DNA of 64,000 nucleotides from Salinibacter sp. 10B (lineage in GTDB: Bacteria; Bacteroidota; Rhodothermia; Rhodothermales; Salinibacteraceae), in the NCBI RefSeq assembly GCF_002954405.1, contig NZ_MQWC01000004.1, forward strand, positions 718,065 through 782,064, in the 5' to 3' direction. The position numbers and the translations under genes were made by a program. The notes beneath the pieces were generated by a model. That model saw only the letters and a list, made by a program, of their open reading frames with translations, made no database searches and was not told where the DNA came from. Positions 1 to 7,731 of the stretch are shown in pieces (the first letter of the stretch is position 1; every line of letters begins with the position of its first letter).

Positions 1-57
1 TGGATGTACCGAACGATCGACGAGATTCGCCCCCACATTGACGACGCCCTAGGCTGA
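1..57 (+). CDS. C-terminal end of an unidentified protein (truncated by window edge)
   Basis: An open frame enters from the left edge and ends at TGA 55-57, giving WMYRTIDEIRPHIDDALG. Only 18 residues are visible, so the family cannot be named. It is followed by 125 bp without a gene before the next start. I call it coding because the frame is open from base 1 and the residues look like an ordinary helical C-terminus, but this is weak evidence. Confidence 0.45.
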   Translation, partial: WMYRTIDEIRPHIDDALG

Positions 58-182
58 CCCCGCCCCCCTGCTTCCGATGGGCGAAGTGCCTGTCTCACTC
101 GATGGGGCTTGTGTGTATTTCGTCGCGCGCCTCTTGCCTGTACGCCCTGCCCCTCTCCCTCTGAACTCATGACCCTGCCTCC

Positions 183-632
183 ATGACGGAGACGATCATT
201 CAGAATCAGTTGTACGACTGGTGCTCGGACAAACGCCATCCGGTCACGATCGACAATTGCGGCGCCTGTACGATTGGCAAAGCGGACCTCTTAAGCGTAA
301 CAAAGGCCCGCCTCGTGCACGAGTTTGAAATCAAGTGCACCGTAACCGACTTCGAGCGTGATTTCACGGACAAGGACACGAAGCACAAGCGCCTGGGCCG
401 GGCCGACAACCGACTCATGTCGTTGCCGAACTATTTCTGGTTCGCTACGCCGCCGAACCTGCTGGACCTGGACGACATCCCGGACTACGCCGGCCTCATG
501 ATCGTGGACGACGATGGATGCGTTGAAGAAAAACCCGCCCCTCGCATCCACTCCGACAACCTTTCGGACAAGGACCGTCGCTACATTGAACGCGGCCTTA
601 CTCACCGCTACTGGCGCCGGCGAAACGACTGA
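183..632 (+). CDS. PD-(D/E)XK-type nuclease-like protein of phage or mobile-element type
   Basis: A 149-residue protein. D35 followed by E49-I50-K51 on a predicted beta strand fits the D...ExK catalytic pattern of the PD-(D/E)XK fold. The layout around it (hydrophobic strand with EFEIK, then TDFERDF, a KHKRL segment, PNYFWFATP, and DYAGLMIV) matches small nuclease-like proteins common in Bacteroidota phages and conjugative elements and distantly like MmcB-type repair proteins; this is recalled family knowledge, not a search. Two cysteines (C26, C29) sit close together near the N-terminus. ATG start. It lies directly beyond the 3' end of tRNA-Arg(CCU), where integrated elements often sit. Substrate and partner are unknown; a cytoplasmic DNA-acting role is inferred. 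Confidence 0.7.
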   Translation: MTETIIQNQLYDWCSDKRHPVTIDNCGACTIGKADLLSVTKARLVHEFEIKCTVTDFERDFTDKDTKHKRLGRADNRLMSLPNYFWFATPPNLLDLDDIPDYAGLMIVDDDGCVEEKPAPRIHSDNLSDKDRRYIERGLTHRYWRRRND

Positions 633-661
633 ATCGATTGACTTTTCCCGTACAGTGTCTG

Positions 662-735
662 CACCCCTGCCTGGACTCGAACCAGGACCTGCGGCTTAGG
701 AGGCCACTGCTCTTTCCAGGTTGAGCTACAGGGGC
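662..735 (-). tRNA. tRNA-Arg (anticodon CCU)
   Basis: Read on the minus strand the 74 bases fold as a full cloverleaf. The acceptor stem is GCCCCTG with CAGGGGT (one G-U pair at the end), the D stem GCTC/GAGC, the anticodon stem GTGGC/GCCGC with loop CTCCTAA (anticodon CCU, codon AGG), and the T arm CCTGG/CCAGG with loop TTCGAGT. The discriminator is G. CCA is not encoded. The 3' end faces the nuclease-like gene at 183-632. Confidence 0.95.
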
Positions 736-827
736 AACTGTCTACTCGCCGGGCGCTGCCCTGAGAAAAAGTCCTATTCCCTCAGGGGCGTGCGTACGCT
801 ACGGCGCTCCGTGAACTTTGAAAAACG

Positions 828-1115
828 CTAGCTGGAGACAATCTCGATTTCGATGTCGTAGTCGGCCGTCGTCAGTGTAATGGTACGGTTTTGGTTTGCG
901 AGGCCGTAGTCTTCAATCGCATCGGGAAAAGCCCCGTCCGGCGTGTCCATGTTGAACAACGCATCGGCCACCACCTTCCAGTCCTCCGGGGTCAGGTGAA
1001 CCGTCGCCGCCCCGTCTTCCGCCACCATCGGGGCGTAGTCGAGCACTCGTTCCAGGTGATTGATCGCCTGTTTTAGATGCTTGTTCTCAGGAATGTCGGG
1101 ATCGAGTTCAGCCAT
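828..1115 (-). CDS. small acidic hypothetical protein
   Basis: A 95-residue acidic protein starting at ATG 1115. I recognise no family. It begins with a charged helix (KHLKQAINHLERVLDYA), has a central TPEDWKVVADALFN segment and ends in a beta-rich tail (RTITLTTADYDIEIEIVSS). No signal peptide or membrane segment is visible. Reasons to accept it: an ATG start, acidic composition like its neighbours, and secondary-structure-like periodicity. It stands alone upstream of tRNA-Arg on the same strand. A short hairpin (arms 759-765 and 781-787) lies between it and the tRNA but has no T-run. Confidence 0.6.
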   Translation of the reverse strand: MAELDPDIPENKHLKQAINHLERVLDYAPMVAEDGAATVHLTPEDWKVVADALFNMDTPDGAFPDAIEDYGLANQNRTITLTTADYDIEIEIVSS

Positions 1116-1619
1116 GTCGAGGGGGATGAGACAACATCAGTACAGAAGAACCAGTCGTCTGCGCTCTACGAAGCGGCTCGGCGGCACGTTCCTCTCCAAG
1201 ACCGTTTGGCGAGCACATGCAGGAAACGGAAGATCGGGACAGAGTCGCCCCTGCATGCCGTAGCGGTCCGCCGCCCCGACGCTCATATGCGCCCATCAGG
1301 CTCAATGCTGAACGCCCCGTAACTACGCCCCGAAACGGAACGGGCTCCACTCCACCGACCTCAACGGCACATGCGGTATCAGCAGCATTTGCAGATCAAC
1401 ATCCCGTTCTCCGCAGAAGAATACAAAAATTTACCAGCGCCGTCCCTGCGAATCGCCGAACGAGTTCTGCGATTACGGCGCTCGCTTTGTATCCTTGTAC
1501 CGGTCCGTTCCCCCCCTCTCAACGAACAATGCCTGCACCGCACGGGTCTTCGTCCCCGTTGAACGGAGGGATTTTTGTCCGGACCACTGTGGCTCCCCCT
1601 TGCACTATGCGTTCTCGTC
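1116..1619. other. 504-bp intergenic region without a supported gene
   Basis: This lies between the divergent starts of the small acidic protein and thymidylate synthase. Several short open frames cross it on both strands, but none has recognisable residues and they overlap each other. The stretch 1420-1435 is A/T-rich and could hold a promoter, but no -35/-10 pair is convincing. I see no RNA gene or repeat. Confidence 0.5.
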
Positions 1620-2510
1620 ATGCGGATCTATCTCGACTACCTCCAGGACATTCTCGACCACGGCACCGAGCACGCCGATCGCACCGGCACCGGTACGCTC
1701 CGCGTGTTTGGGCGCCAGCTCCGATTTGACTTAACGGACGGATTTCCCCTTCTCACCACGAAACGAGTGTGGATGCGGGGCGTGACGGAGGAGCTGCTCT
1801 GGTTCCTGCGGGGCGAGACCAACATTCAGCCGCTCGTACAGGCCGGCGTATCCATCTGGACGGACTGGCCCCTTCAGCGATATCGTGAGCAGACCGGGGC
1901 CGAGATCTCTCAGGATGCGTTCGAGGAGCGCATTGCCACAGACGATGCCTTTGCAGAGAAATGGGGCGACCTCGGTCCCATCTACGGGAAGCAGTGGCGC
2001 GACTTCGAAGGTCCTGATCGTCGCGTGGATCAAATCCGGCAGCTCGTCGACGGACTGCGCGAGCGTCCGCACTCCCGTCGCCACGTCGTCAGTGCCTGGC
2101 ACCCGGCCCAAATCGAGGACGCCGCCCTTCCGCCCTGCCACTACGCCTTTCAGTGCTTTGTGGAGGGGGGCGATCCTGATTCTCCAGGCCGGCTCTCCCT
2201 AATGTGGCAACAGCGGTCGGTGGACAGCTTCCTCGGGCTTCCGTTCAACATTGCCAGCTATGCCCTGCTCACTCACATGCTGGCCCAGCAGACCGGCCTC
2301 GTCCCCCATGAACTGATTTTCCACGGCGGCGACTGTCACATCTACCAGAACCACCTGGAGCAGGTCCAAGAGCAACTTTCACGCGCCCCCTACGAACGCC
2401 CCACACTTCGCCTCCGCCCGCAGGACTCGCTCGACGCCTACACAACGGACGATGTGAACATCGCCGGGTACGAACACCATCCGGCACTCAAGGCCCCGAT
2501 CGCCGTGTAG
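1620..2510 (+). CDS. thyA: thymidylate synthase
   Basis: Makes dTMP from dUMP using methylene-tetrahydrofolate, in the cytoplasm. The 296-residue product has the phosphate-binding R21, the strand FPLLTTKRV (42-50), the RRHVVSAWHP segment (153-162), catalytic Cys173 in LPPCHYAFQCF, and the C-terminal folate-site region including LPFNIASY and DCHIYQNH. It is about 30 residues longer than the common 264-residue enzyme; the extra length is a charged insert at about 85-115 before the GPIYGKQWR motif. I chose ATG 1620 because homology starts there (MRIYLDYLQDIL). No dihydrofolate reductase gene follows; the next gene encodes a DUF1232 protein. Confidence 0.97.
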   Translation: MRIYLDYLQDILDHGTEHADRTGTGTLRVFGRQLRFDLTDGFPLLTTKRVWMRGVTEELLWFLRGETNIQPLVQAGVSIWTDWPLQRYREQTGAEISQDAFEERIATDDAFAEKWGDLGPIYGKQWRDFEGPDRRVDQIRQLVDGLRERPHSRRHVVSAWHPAQIEDAALPPCHYAFQCFVEGGDPDSPGRLSLMWQQRSVDSFLGLPFNIASYALLTHMLAQQTGLVPHELIFHGGDCHIYQNHLEQVQEQLSRAPYERPTLRLRPQDSLDAYTTDDVNIAGYEHHPALKAPIAV

Positions 2511-2587
2511 ATCGGCTTCGGACATTTGCCAAACGGCGCGGCGGCTGGCGATCGGTACTGTTCCCCATTCAATCCCCCTTCGCACGC

Positions 2588-3043
2588 ATGCCTCCTTCTG
2601 AGTTGCCCGATGAGGATGCTCTTCAACGTTCGGACGACGCCCTCCTTCCCGACGAGGCGCCTGACCCCATTCCGGTGTTGACCGAAGCTGCCTCTCGGGT
2701 CCTGCAACGCCGCTTCCGGATCGTGCTCCTCATCCGGAATGCCTACGAGCGAATGCTATCACACTCGGACGTGCTGTCGGCGGTGTGGCGGGACCTCAGG
2801 ACGATGCTGCGACTTGTCATTCGATGGGTCGACCAGTCGTACCAACGCATCTCCTGGACGCCTCTGCTACTGATCGTTGGGGCACTCATCTACTTCGTCA
2901 CCCCGGTCGACGTGGTCCCCGATGCCCTTGGGGCCCTCGGCTTTGTGGACGACGTGACGGTGATCTCGACGGTCGTTCAGCGAGTGCGACACGAACTCGA
3001 CCGCTTCCGTCACTGGGAAAAGACCACGGCCCTCACCGACTGA
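2588..3043 (+). CDS. YkvA-type DUF1232 membrane protein
   Basis: 151 residues. The first 35 are acidic and proline-rich; a basic, amphipathic stretch (39-87) follows. The DUF1232 core at about 90-125 is a hydrophobic segment running into YFVTPVDVVPDALGALGFVDD, the family signature (TPxDxxPD...G..DD). The family is small, membrane-associated and of unknown biochemical role. One hairpin-like membrane insertion is likely. It starts 78 bp after thyA on the same strand and may share its transcript, though nothing links the functions. The C-terminus is a charged helix (RVRHELDRFRHWEK). Confidence 0.85.
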   Translation: MPPSELPDEDALQRSDDALLPDEAPDPIPVLTEAASRVLQRRFRIVLLIRNAYERMLSHSDVLSAVWRDLRTMLRLVIRWVDQSYQRISWTPLLLIVGALIYFVTPVDVVPDALGALGFVDDVTVISTVVQRVRHELDRFRHWEKTTALTD

Positions 3044-3114
3044 GTCCGTCTCTCCCTCCAATCGGCTGGCCGTCCCCCCGTCGCAACCGTCATAACAAGC
3101 GCCTACAGATTGCC

Positions 3115-3201
3115 ATGACTCTCCAACTGGTGCTCGCCCTCCTCGCCGGACTACTTACCGGAGCCCTCATTGCCTGGTACCGGCGGTCACGGGGAGAGTG
3201 A
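3115..3201 (+). CDS. 28-residue putative membrane peptide
   Basis: A short open frame (MTLQLVLALLAGLLTGALIA, then WYRRSRGE) has a single perfect membrane helix with a positively charged end, so it would insert with its C-terminus in the cytoplasm. It starts 71 bp after the DUF1232 gene. The sequence resembles the N-terminal anchor of RmuC-type proteins, so it could be a leftover of such a gene or an independent small protein. Its stop lies inside a hairpin shared with the convergent ferredoxin gene. It is too short for certainty. Confidence 0.4.
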   Translation: MTLQLVLALLAGLLTGALIAWYRRSRGE

Positions 3202-3259
3202 CGCGTGAAACGTGATCCCGGAACGACCCGCGAATCACGCCTCACGTGCCACGCGTGAC
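3198..3259. repeat. intergenic hairpin between convergent genes, possible two-way terminator
   Basis: Arms 3198-3215 and 3242-3259 are complementary at 15 of 18 positions around a 26-nt loop, and both contain ACGCGTG and CGTGA words. The element fills exactly the space between the stop at 3201 and the stop at 3260. There is no T-run on either strand, so termination would have to be by structure or Rho. Confidence 0.5.
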
Positions 3260-3508
3260 TCACGGGACAATCTGCTCTCCGTTCTCGTCCGTCAGGATTA
3301 ACGCATCCACCGGGCAAATGGCCGTCGCTTCCTCCAGTCGACCGGCGTCAATGTCCGGCGTCTCGTCCTGAAAGTCGACAATATTCTCCTGATCGATGAC
3401 GAAAACCTCAGGGGCGAGGTTGGTGCAATTGCCCGACCCAATGCAAAGGGTCCGATCGATGCCCACCGTCATGCCACTGATTTCGCGCTCTCGGTACTCG
3501 TCGTCCAT
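3260..3508 (-). CDS. single-cluster ferredoxin, probably [3Fe-4S]
   Basis: 82 residues, acidic. The cluster motif is C22-IGSGN-C28, and C65 is followed by P66 (CPVDAL). The position that would hold the middle cysteine of CxxCxxC is serine (S25), leaving three cysteines, as in [3Fe-4S] ferredoxins that feed cytochromes P450 and related oxygenases. No P450 or reductase lies nearby, so the partner is unknown. ATG 3508 gives a 12-residue tail before MTVGIDRTLCIG; the internal ATG at residue 13 is an alternative start. It is convergent with the small membrane ORF and stands alone. Confidence 0.88.
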   Translation of the reverse strand: MDDEYREREISGMTVGIDRTLCIGSGNCTNLAPEVFVIDQENIVDFQDETPDIDAGRLEEATAICPVDALILTDENGEQIVP

Positions 3509-3667
3509 GCGTATAGGAAAGATTTACTGAGGAGTGATTCGGCGAAAATCGATATCTGCCACGACACTAGGGCGAACACGTTCCCGGCGTGTGCATCCTT
3601 CCCCCGGACGTTACGAACCGGAACCGCCGGTCGCCCCCGCCCCTCCCGACCAGAACCGGCCTCGCCT

Positions 3668-5629
3668 TCACCCTTCCCCCGACAGGTCCAGCGTACGATC
3701 TTCAAGCTCCTGATCCTCCCGTGCCAGTGAATCATCGAGGAGGTTGCCAGCAATCTGGATAAAGTCGCGCTCGGTGATAATTCCAACGAGCCGCTCCTCT
3801 CGCACCACAGGAAGTGCCCCAATTTGGTGCTCGCGCATCATTTCGACGGCCTCGCGAGTGGGCAACTCTGGCGAAACCGAGATCGGATCCTCCACCATAA
3901 TCTCCTTCACCGGAACGCCCCCCTCCGGCACCTCCGTCCGCTCAGCCATATGACGCAGGAGCGTCCGGTGGCTAATGAGCCCCACGAGGCGATGTCGCTC
4001 ATCCTCCACCAGCACATGGCGGATGCGTTGCCAATCCATGAGGCGCGCCACAAACTCGATCGACTCCTCCTCATGAACGGTGAAGAGCTCCGTCGTCATG
4101 TAGTCTTCGACGTTCGTGTCTTTCATGCCCGTCGGGGTGTAGCCTTCCTCCAGCGCCGCCAGGGACCATTCGTGCACAGGAGCCCCCTCCCGCTGACGCT
4201 CCACCATACCACGAGTCAGAGCCCCCAGCCGCTCGGCCCGCGAGCCGACGTTCTTCATCCGGGCCATCGAGTCGAGCTGCCACTGCGCGCCGGTTTGCTG
4301 CGTCTCTACTCGTTTCTGGATGATGCCCAGATAGCGATCGATGTCGCCATCGCTGATGTCGGAGTTTCGCAGGCCCGACTCCGCCCGGGGCAGTAGCGTA
4401 TCGAGAATGAGTTCGTGGGCGGGCCGCTTCGAGCCGTCGAGCCACGTAAATTGCGAGGCAAGGCCATTGCGGGCCGCCGCGATGAAGTTGTGACGGGCAT
4501 CATCGAAGTCCATGTCGCGGGAAACGTCCTTGTACTCGTCGGCCAGGCCTGCCACAAGGCCGTACCAGAACACGGCATTGGCAATTTCGTCGAGGACGGT
4601 CGGGCCGGACGGCAACACCCGGTTTTCAATGCGCAGGTGCGGCTTGCCGTCGGTAATGCCGTAGCACGCCCGATTCCAGCGGTACACCGTGCCATTGTGG
4701 AGCTGAAGGGCCATGAGGTTGGGGACCTTCCCCTCCTCTAGCATTTTGAGGGGCTCCTCATTAAGCTCCGTCGTCAGCAGCACACGGAACCGTGAGATGT
4801 CCTCCTTGAAGATTTCCAGCACCGATTCGTCCACCCAGTCGGTCCCGAAGTGCACGCGGGGCCGCATCTCGCGGAGGTAGAGGTTGCTTGACCGCGTATC
4901 CACAGCCTGCTGGAAGAGGGCAATGCGCGTCTCTCGCCAGAGGCGCTTGCCGAAGAGAAGCGGCGAGTTGGTCCCCGCCGCCAGACACGGCGCCGCCACG
5001 ACCTGCGCTATGTTGTAGTAGCGGGGAAATTCCTCGGGCGACACCTGAAAGTGGGTCTGGAAACTCGTGTTGCACCCCTCCAGCATGATGGAATCATGCT
5101 TGAGGAAGAGCTCATCGATCCCTCGAATCTGGTACTGCCCGGGCCCGCCCCGCAAACGGCCCAGTGCATCATTCAGAGCGTAGTATCGGGGCCGCGGCGT
5201 CATGTAGTCAAGCGCAAAATCCGACAGGTGTGCCGTGGGCAAGATGCCGGTCATAGCAATGTCGCCGCCCACCTCCTGCGTGAGCGCCCGAACCTTCTCC
5301 ACGAGCTCCCCAGTGGCCCGCTCCATTTCCTGGAAACAGTCGCCTCCGTACTGGAGGGGATCCATGTTGAACTCGATATTGAACTTCGTGAGCTCCGTCA
5401 CGATTCGCTCGTCGGTGTTGCGCTCCAGCACCTCTTCGATGATGGGTGCAGGGGCGCCCCGCTCGTCCACCATGAAGAGCTCTTGTTCTGCCCCGATTCG
5501 CCGCACGCCGGACTCGAACATGTCCTCATGCAGCATCAATTCCAGGGCCCGCACGTCCTGAATCAAGTGGTTCGTGAACTCCCGTAGAACGGACGGATCC
5601 GCATCTCGGTGTACGTTGTGCTCACCCAT
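3668..5629 (-). CDS. glutamate-cysteine ligase family (GCS2) protein fused to two CBS domains
   Basis: 653 residues from ATG 5629; the frame stays open to a TTG at 5653, which I judge less likely. Residues about 40-420 are a GCS2/YbdK-like carboxylate-amine ligase domain: RIGAEQELFMV near 44-54, EFNMDP, and later HNGTVYRWNRACYG and RIENRVLPSGPT, which match the ATP- and glutamate-site blocks of the family. After a helical linker, two CBS domains follow (about 509-561 and 574-630, ending GIITERDFIQIAG). CBS pairs usually bind adenosyl ligands, so control of the ligase by nucleotide or SAM level is inferred. The protein is cytoplasmic. No glutathione synthetase is nearby, so the real product is open. 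It is transcribed divergently from the TPR operon. Confidence 0.85.
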   Translation of the reverse strand: MGEHNVHRDADPSVLREFTNHLIQDVRALELMLHEDMFESGVRRIGAEQELFMVDERGAPAPIIEEVLERNTDERIVTELTKFNIEFNMDPLQYGGDCFQEMERATGELVEKVRALTQEVGGDIAMTGILPTAHLSDFALDYMTPRPRYYALNDALGRLRGGPGQYQIRGIDELFLKHDSIMLEGCNTSFQTHFQVSPEEFPRYYNIAQVVAAPCLAAGTNSPLLFGKRLWRETRIALFQQAVDTRSSNLYLREMRPRVHFGTDWVDESVLEIFKEDISRFRVLLTTELNEEPLKMLEEGKVPNLMALQLHNGTVYRWNRACYGITDGKPHLRIENRVLPSGPTVLDEIANAVFWYGLVAGLADEYKDVSRDMDFDDARHNFIAAARNGLASQFTWLDGSKRPAHELILDTLLPRAESGLRNSDISDGDIDRYLGIIQKRVETQQTGAQWQLDSMARMKNVGSRAERLGALTRGMVERQREGAPVHEWSLAALEEGYTPTGMKDTNVEDYMTTELFTVHEEESIEFVARLMDWQRIRHVLVEDERHRLVGLISHRTLLRHMAERTEVPEGGVPVKEIMVEDPISVSPELPTREAVEMMREHQIGALPVVREERLVGIITERDFIQIAGNLLDDSLAREDQELEDRTLDLSGEG

Positions 5630-5673
5630 AAGAGTCGATCGCGCTGTAGTCAAAAAAACGGTTGGAGTCCAGG

Positions 5674-5694
5674 CGGAGGAAGCGCTTTCCTCCG
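5674..5694 (-). promoter_or_regulatory. perfect 8-bp hairpin in the putative leader of the GCS2-CBS gene
   Basis: Arms CGGAGGAA and TTCCTCCG flank a 5-nt loop. It lies 45 bases upstream of the GCS2-CBS start. On the minus strand a run of seven T (5652-5658) follows 15 bases after the stem. It could be a leader structure or an operator; the spacing is too long for a standard terminator. Confidence 0.4.
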
Positions 5695-5820
5695 TTCTTC
5701 CCGGAATAAAGATTGCCGGCTCTCTTCGTCGAAAGAAGATCGATTCCCGTTCCCAGTCATGGCACGCTGGCGACCTTCATGCCAACGGACCTCCCACGAA
5801 AAAAGGGGACAACGGGACGC

Positions 5821-5846
5821 AATATAATCAAACTTCTGTAAACCAA
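5821..5846 (-). promoter_or_regulatory. candidate promoter for the GCS2-CBS gene
   Basis: On the minus strand, TTGGTT (5841-5846) and TATATT (5821-5826), the latter followed by GC, are separated by 14 bases. This partly resembles the TTG / TAnnTTTG pattern of Bacteroidota. It would give a leader of about 180 bases containing the hairpin at 5674-5694. This is weak, pattern-only evidence. Confidence 0.25.
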
Positions 5847-5944
5847 TCCAGCAGATCGGCAGGATCGGCACAGAAACCTCCCGATCGACACCACCGTTCA
5901 GATTGATTGGTTCTTTAACTGTTTCTTGACCGGTTTGCTGCAGG

Positions 5945-7699
5945 ATGATTTCCGATCAGGTTCGTCCGTGGGAGTCCCTTCTTTCCCTCTGTGCATGCCT
6001 CACACTCCTTCTCCTCCTTGGTCCTTTCCTCTCTTCTTCGGCTTCTGCTCAAGAGGGCCCGCCTCGGTCAGCCATCTCAAATCGAACCGCGAAGGCGCTG
6101 TTCGTGCGTGGCCTTACTCAGTCGTACCTGCAGGACTACGAACAGGCCATCTCGCTCTTCGAAAAAGCCTTGGACGCGTCCCCGCGCCAATCCGCCATCC
6201 TGAGCGCCCTAGCGGAGGCGGAAGCGGGTCGCGATAACCGTACGTCCGCCCTCTACTACGCCCGGCAGGCGCAGGAGTACGCCCCAGAGGAGCCCTACTA
6301 CTACCACGCGCTCGCCGACCTCCTTCGAGACGCCAACCGCCCCGCGGAGGCCAAGGAAACGTACCGCTCTCTTCTCTCCCGCTTTCCCAACAACCAGGCC
6401 GCCCGGCTGTCCCTGGCTCGTCTGCAGGCAAACACCGGTGCTCCCCGTGCGGCCTTGCGCACCTATGAGACACTAGTCGACTCTTCGGCCTCCGTACAAC
6501 CGCAGGCCTACGCCGAAATGCTGTCGCTATACCAACAGGTGGGCGATGAGGACGGACTGGAACGAACACTGAAAGCTCTCGTCGACCTCCGCCACAACAC
6601 GCCCCGCTATCGCGAAATGCTGGGCCAACTCTACATCAGGCAGGACCGATATGAGGAAGCAATCCCCCTCTTCGAGACCCTGCTTCTAAAGCGCCCCAGC
6701 AACCCGCGTCTGCTTAGCCGTCTGAAGATGCTGTACACAGAAACGGGCCAACCGCAGAAGGCACGGACCGTCGGAACGGTTGCCTCGGAAACGACCGCTC
6801 CGTCCCAACTCGTGGCCCGGGCCCGCTCGCTCTACAGCCAGGCCCAATCGTCCGACAGCACCGTGACCCAGACGGCAATCGAGTTGCTGCAACAAGCGTT
6901 GGACACCGCTCCGACTCAGGTCGATGCGCTGGACCTGCTCGGGACCATCTATCTCGATCGAGGCAAATATGCAGCAGCGGCCCCTCTTTTCCAAAAGGCC
7001 ATCGACGAGAACCCCCGCGACCCGACCCGCTGGCGCCGCGCAGCAACGGCTCACCTCCGGGCCGACTCTGCCCGTCAGGCTGCTGCCCTGGCCGAGGAGG
7101 GGCAACTTCTCTTTCCCGGCCGCTACGATCTTGCACGAGTCGAAGCGTTTGCGCGCCTTCGTCTTGGCGAGTACGAGAGCGCACGGGCTCGTTTTCGAGA
7201 AGCCCAAAACCGAATGGACACGACCTCCGTCTCGGGCCCCGAACGCGCCGAACTCCTTTCCGGGCTCGGCCTCGCCCAGCAGCGCCTTGGGCACATCCAG
7301 AACGCCCACCGAACCTACGATGCCGCCCTCCGCGTGGATGCAAATTCCCCGACGGCTCTTCGGTACTATGCCTATAGCCTCGCTCAACAGGGCACCCAAC
7401 TGGACCGGGCGCTGGCGCTGGCTCAGCGCGCTCTGGAGACCGCCGGGCCCACGGCCGATGTTCTTGACACGCTCGGGTGGGTTTATTTCAAGCGAAAAAA
7501 CTACACACAGGCCGAATCCACGTTCGAGCGCGCCCTCTCAATAGGAGGGGCTTCCGCCCGCGTTTACGAGCATTTTGGCGATGTCCAGCGTGCCCTTGGC
7601 AACGAGTCGGACGCTCGTACGTATTGGCACAAGGCGCTCGAACGAGACCCGGACCGTGAATCTGTGAAACGGAAACTCGATTCGAGTCCGCAGAGCTGA
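5945..7699 (+). CDS. exported tetratricopeptide-repeat protein
   Basis: 584 residues. A signal peptide (hydrophobic 12-30, cleavage likely after SASA at about 35) is followed by repeated 34-residue helix pairs through the whole chain, for example SYLQDYEQAISLFEKALDASP, LYIRQDRYEEAIPLFETLLLK, TIYLDRGKYAAAAPLFQKAI and WVYFKRKNYTQAESTFERAL. These are typical TPRs that scaffold protein complexes. The protein should lie in the periplasm. It is the first gene of a three-gene plus-strand run with a DUF4292 lipoprotein and an EnvC-like protein (gaps 32 and 33 bp), which suggests cell-envelope assembly. No catalytic motif is seen. Confidence 0.9.
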   Translation: MISDQVRPWESLLSLCACLTLLLLLGPFLSSSASAQEGPPRSAISNRTAKALFVRGLTQSYLQDYEQAISLFEKALDASPRQSAILSALAEAEAGRDNRTSALYYARQAQEYAPEEPYYYHALADLLRDANRPAEAKETYRSLLSRFPNNQAARLSLARLQANTGAPRAALRTYETLVDSSASVQPQAYAEMLSLYQQVGDEDGLERTLKALVDLRHNTPRYREMLGQLYIRQDRYEEAIPLFETLLLKRPSNPRLLSRLKMLYTETGQPQKARTVGTVASETTAPSQLVARARSLYSQAQSSDSTVTQTAIELLQQALDTAPTQVDALDLLGTIYLDRGKYAAAAPLFQKAIDENPRDPTRWRRAATAHLRADSARQAAALAEEGQLLFPGRYDLARVEAFARLRLGEYESARARFREAQNRMDTTSVSGPERAELLSGLGLAQQRLGHIQNAHRTYDAALRVDANSPTALRYYAYSLAQQGTQLDRALALAQRALETAGPTADVLDTLGWVYFKRKNYTQAESTFERALSIGGASARVYEHFGDVQRALGNESDARTYWHKALERDPDRESVKRKLDSSPQS

Positions 7700-7731
7700 C
7701 GTTCGTAACGCGATCCTCCCGCCTGTCCTCC

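Larger units (their letters stand above)
5630..5944. other. 315-bp divergent regulatory region
   Basis: This separates the GCS2-CBS gene (minus) from the TPR envelope operon (plus) and must hold both promoters. It contains a perfect inverted repeat at 5674-5694 and an A/T-rich part at 5815-5845, listed separately. The 50 bases before the TPR start are T-rich. No open frame here is credible. Confidence 0.55.

Noticed and set aside
759-787. Inverted repeat CCCTGAG / CTCAGGG near tRNA-Arg(CCU)
   Set aside because: Short stem with a 15-base loop and no T-run; not enough for a terminator or operator.
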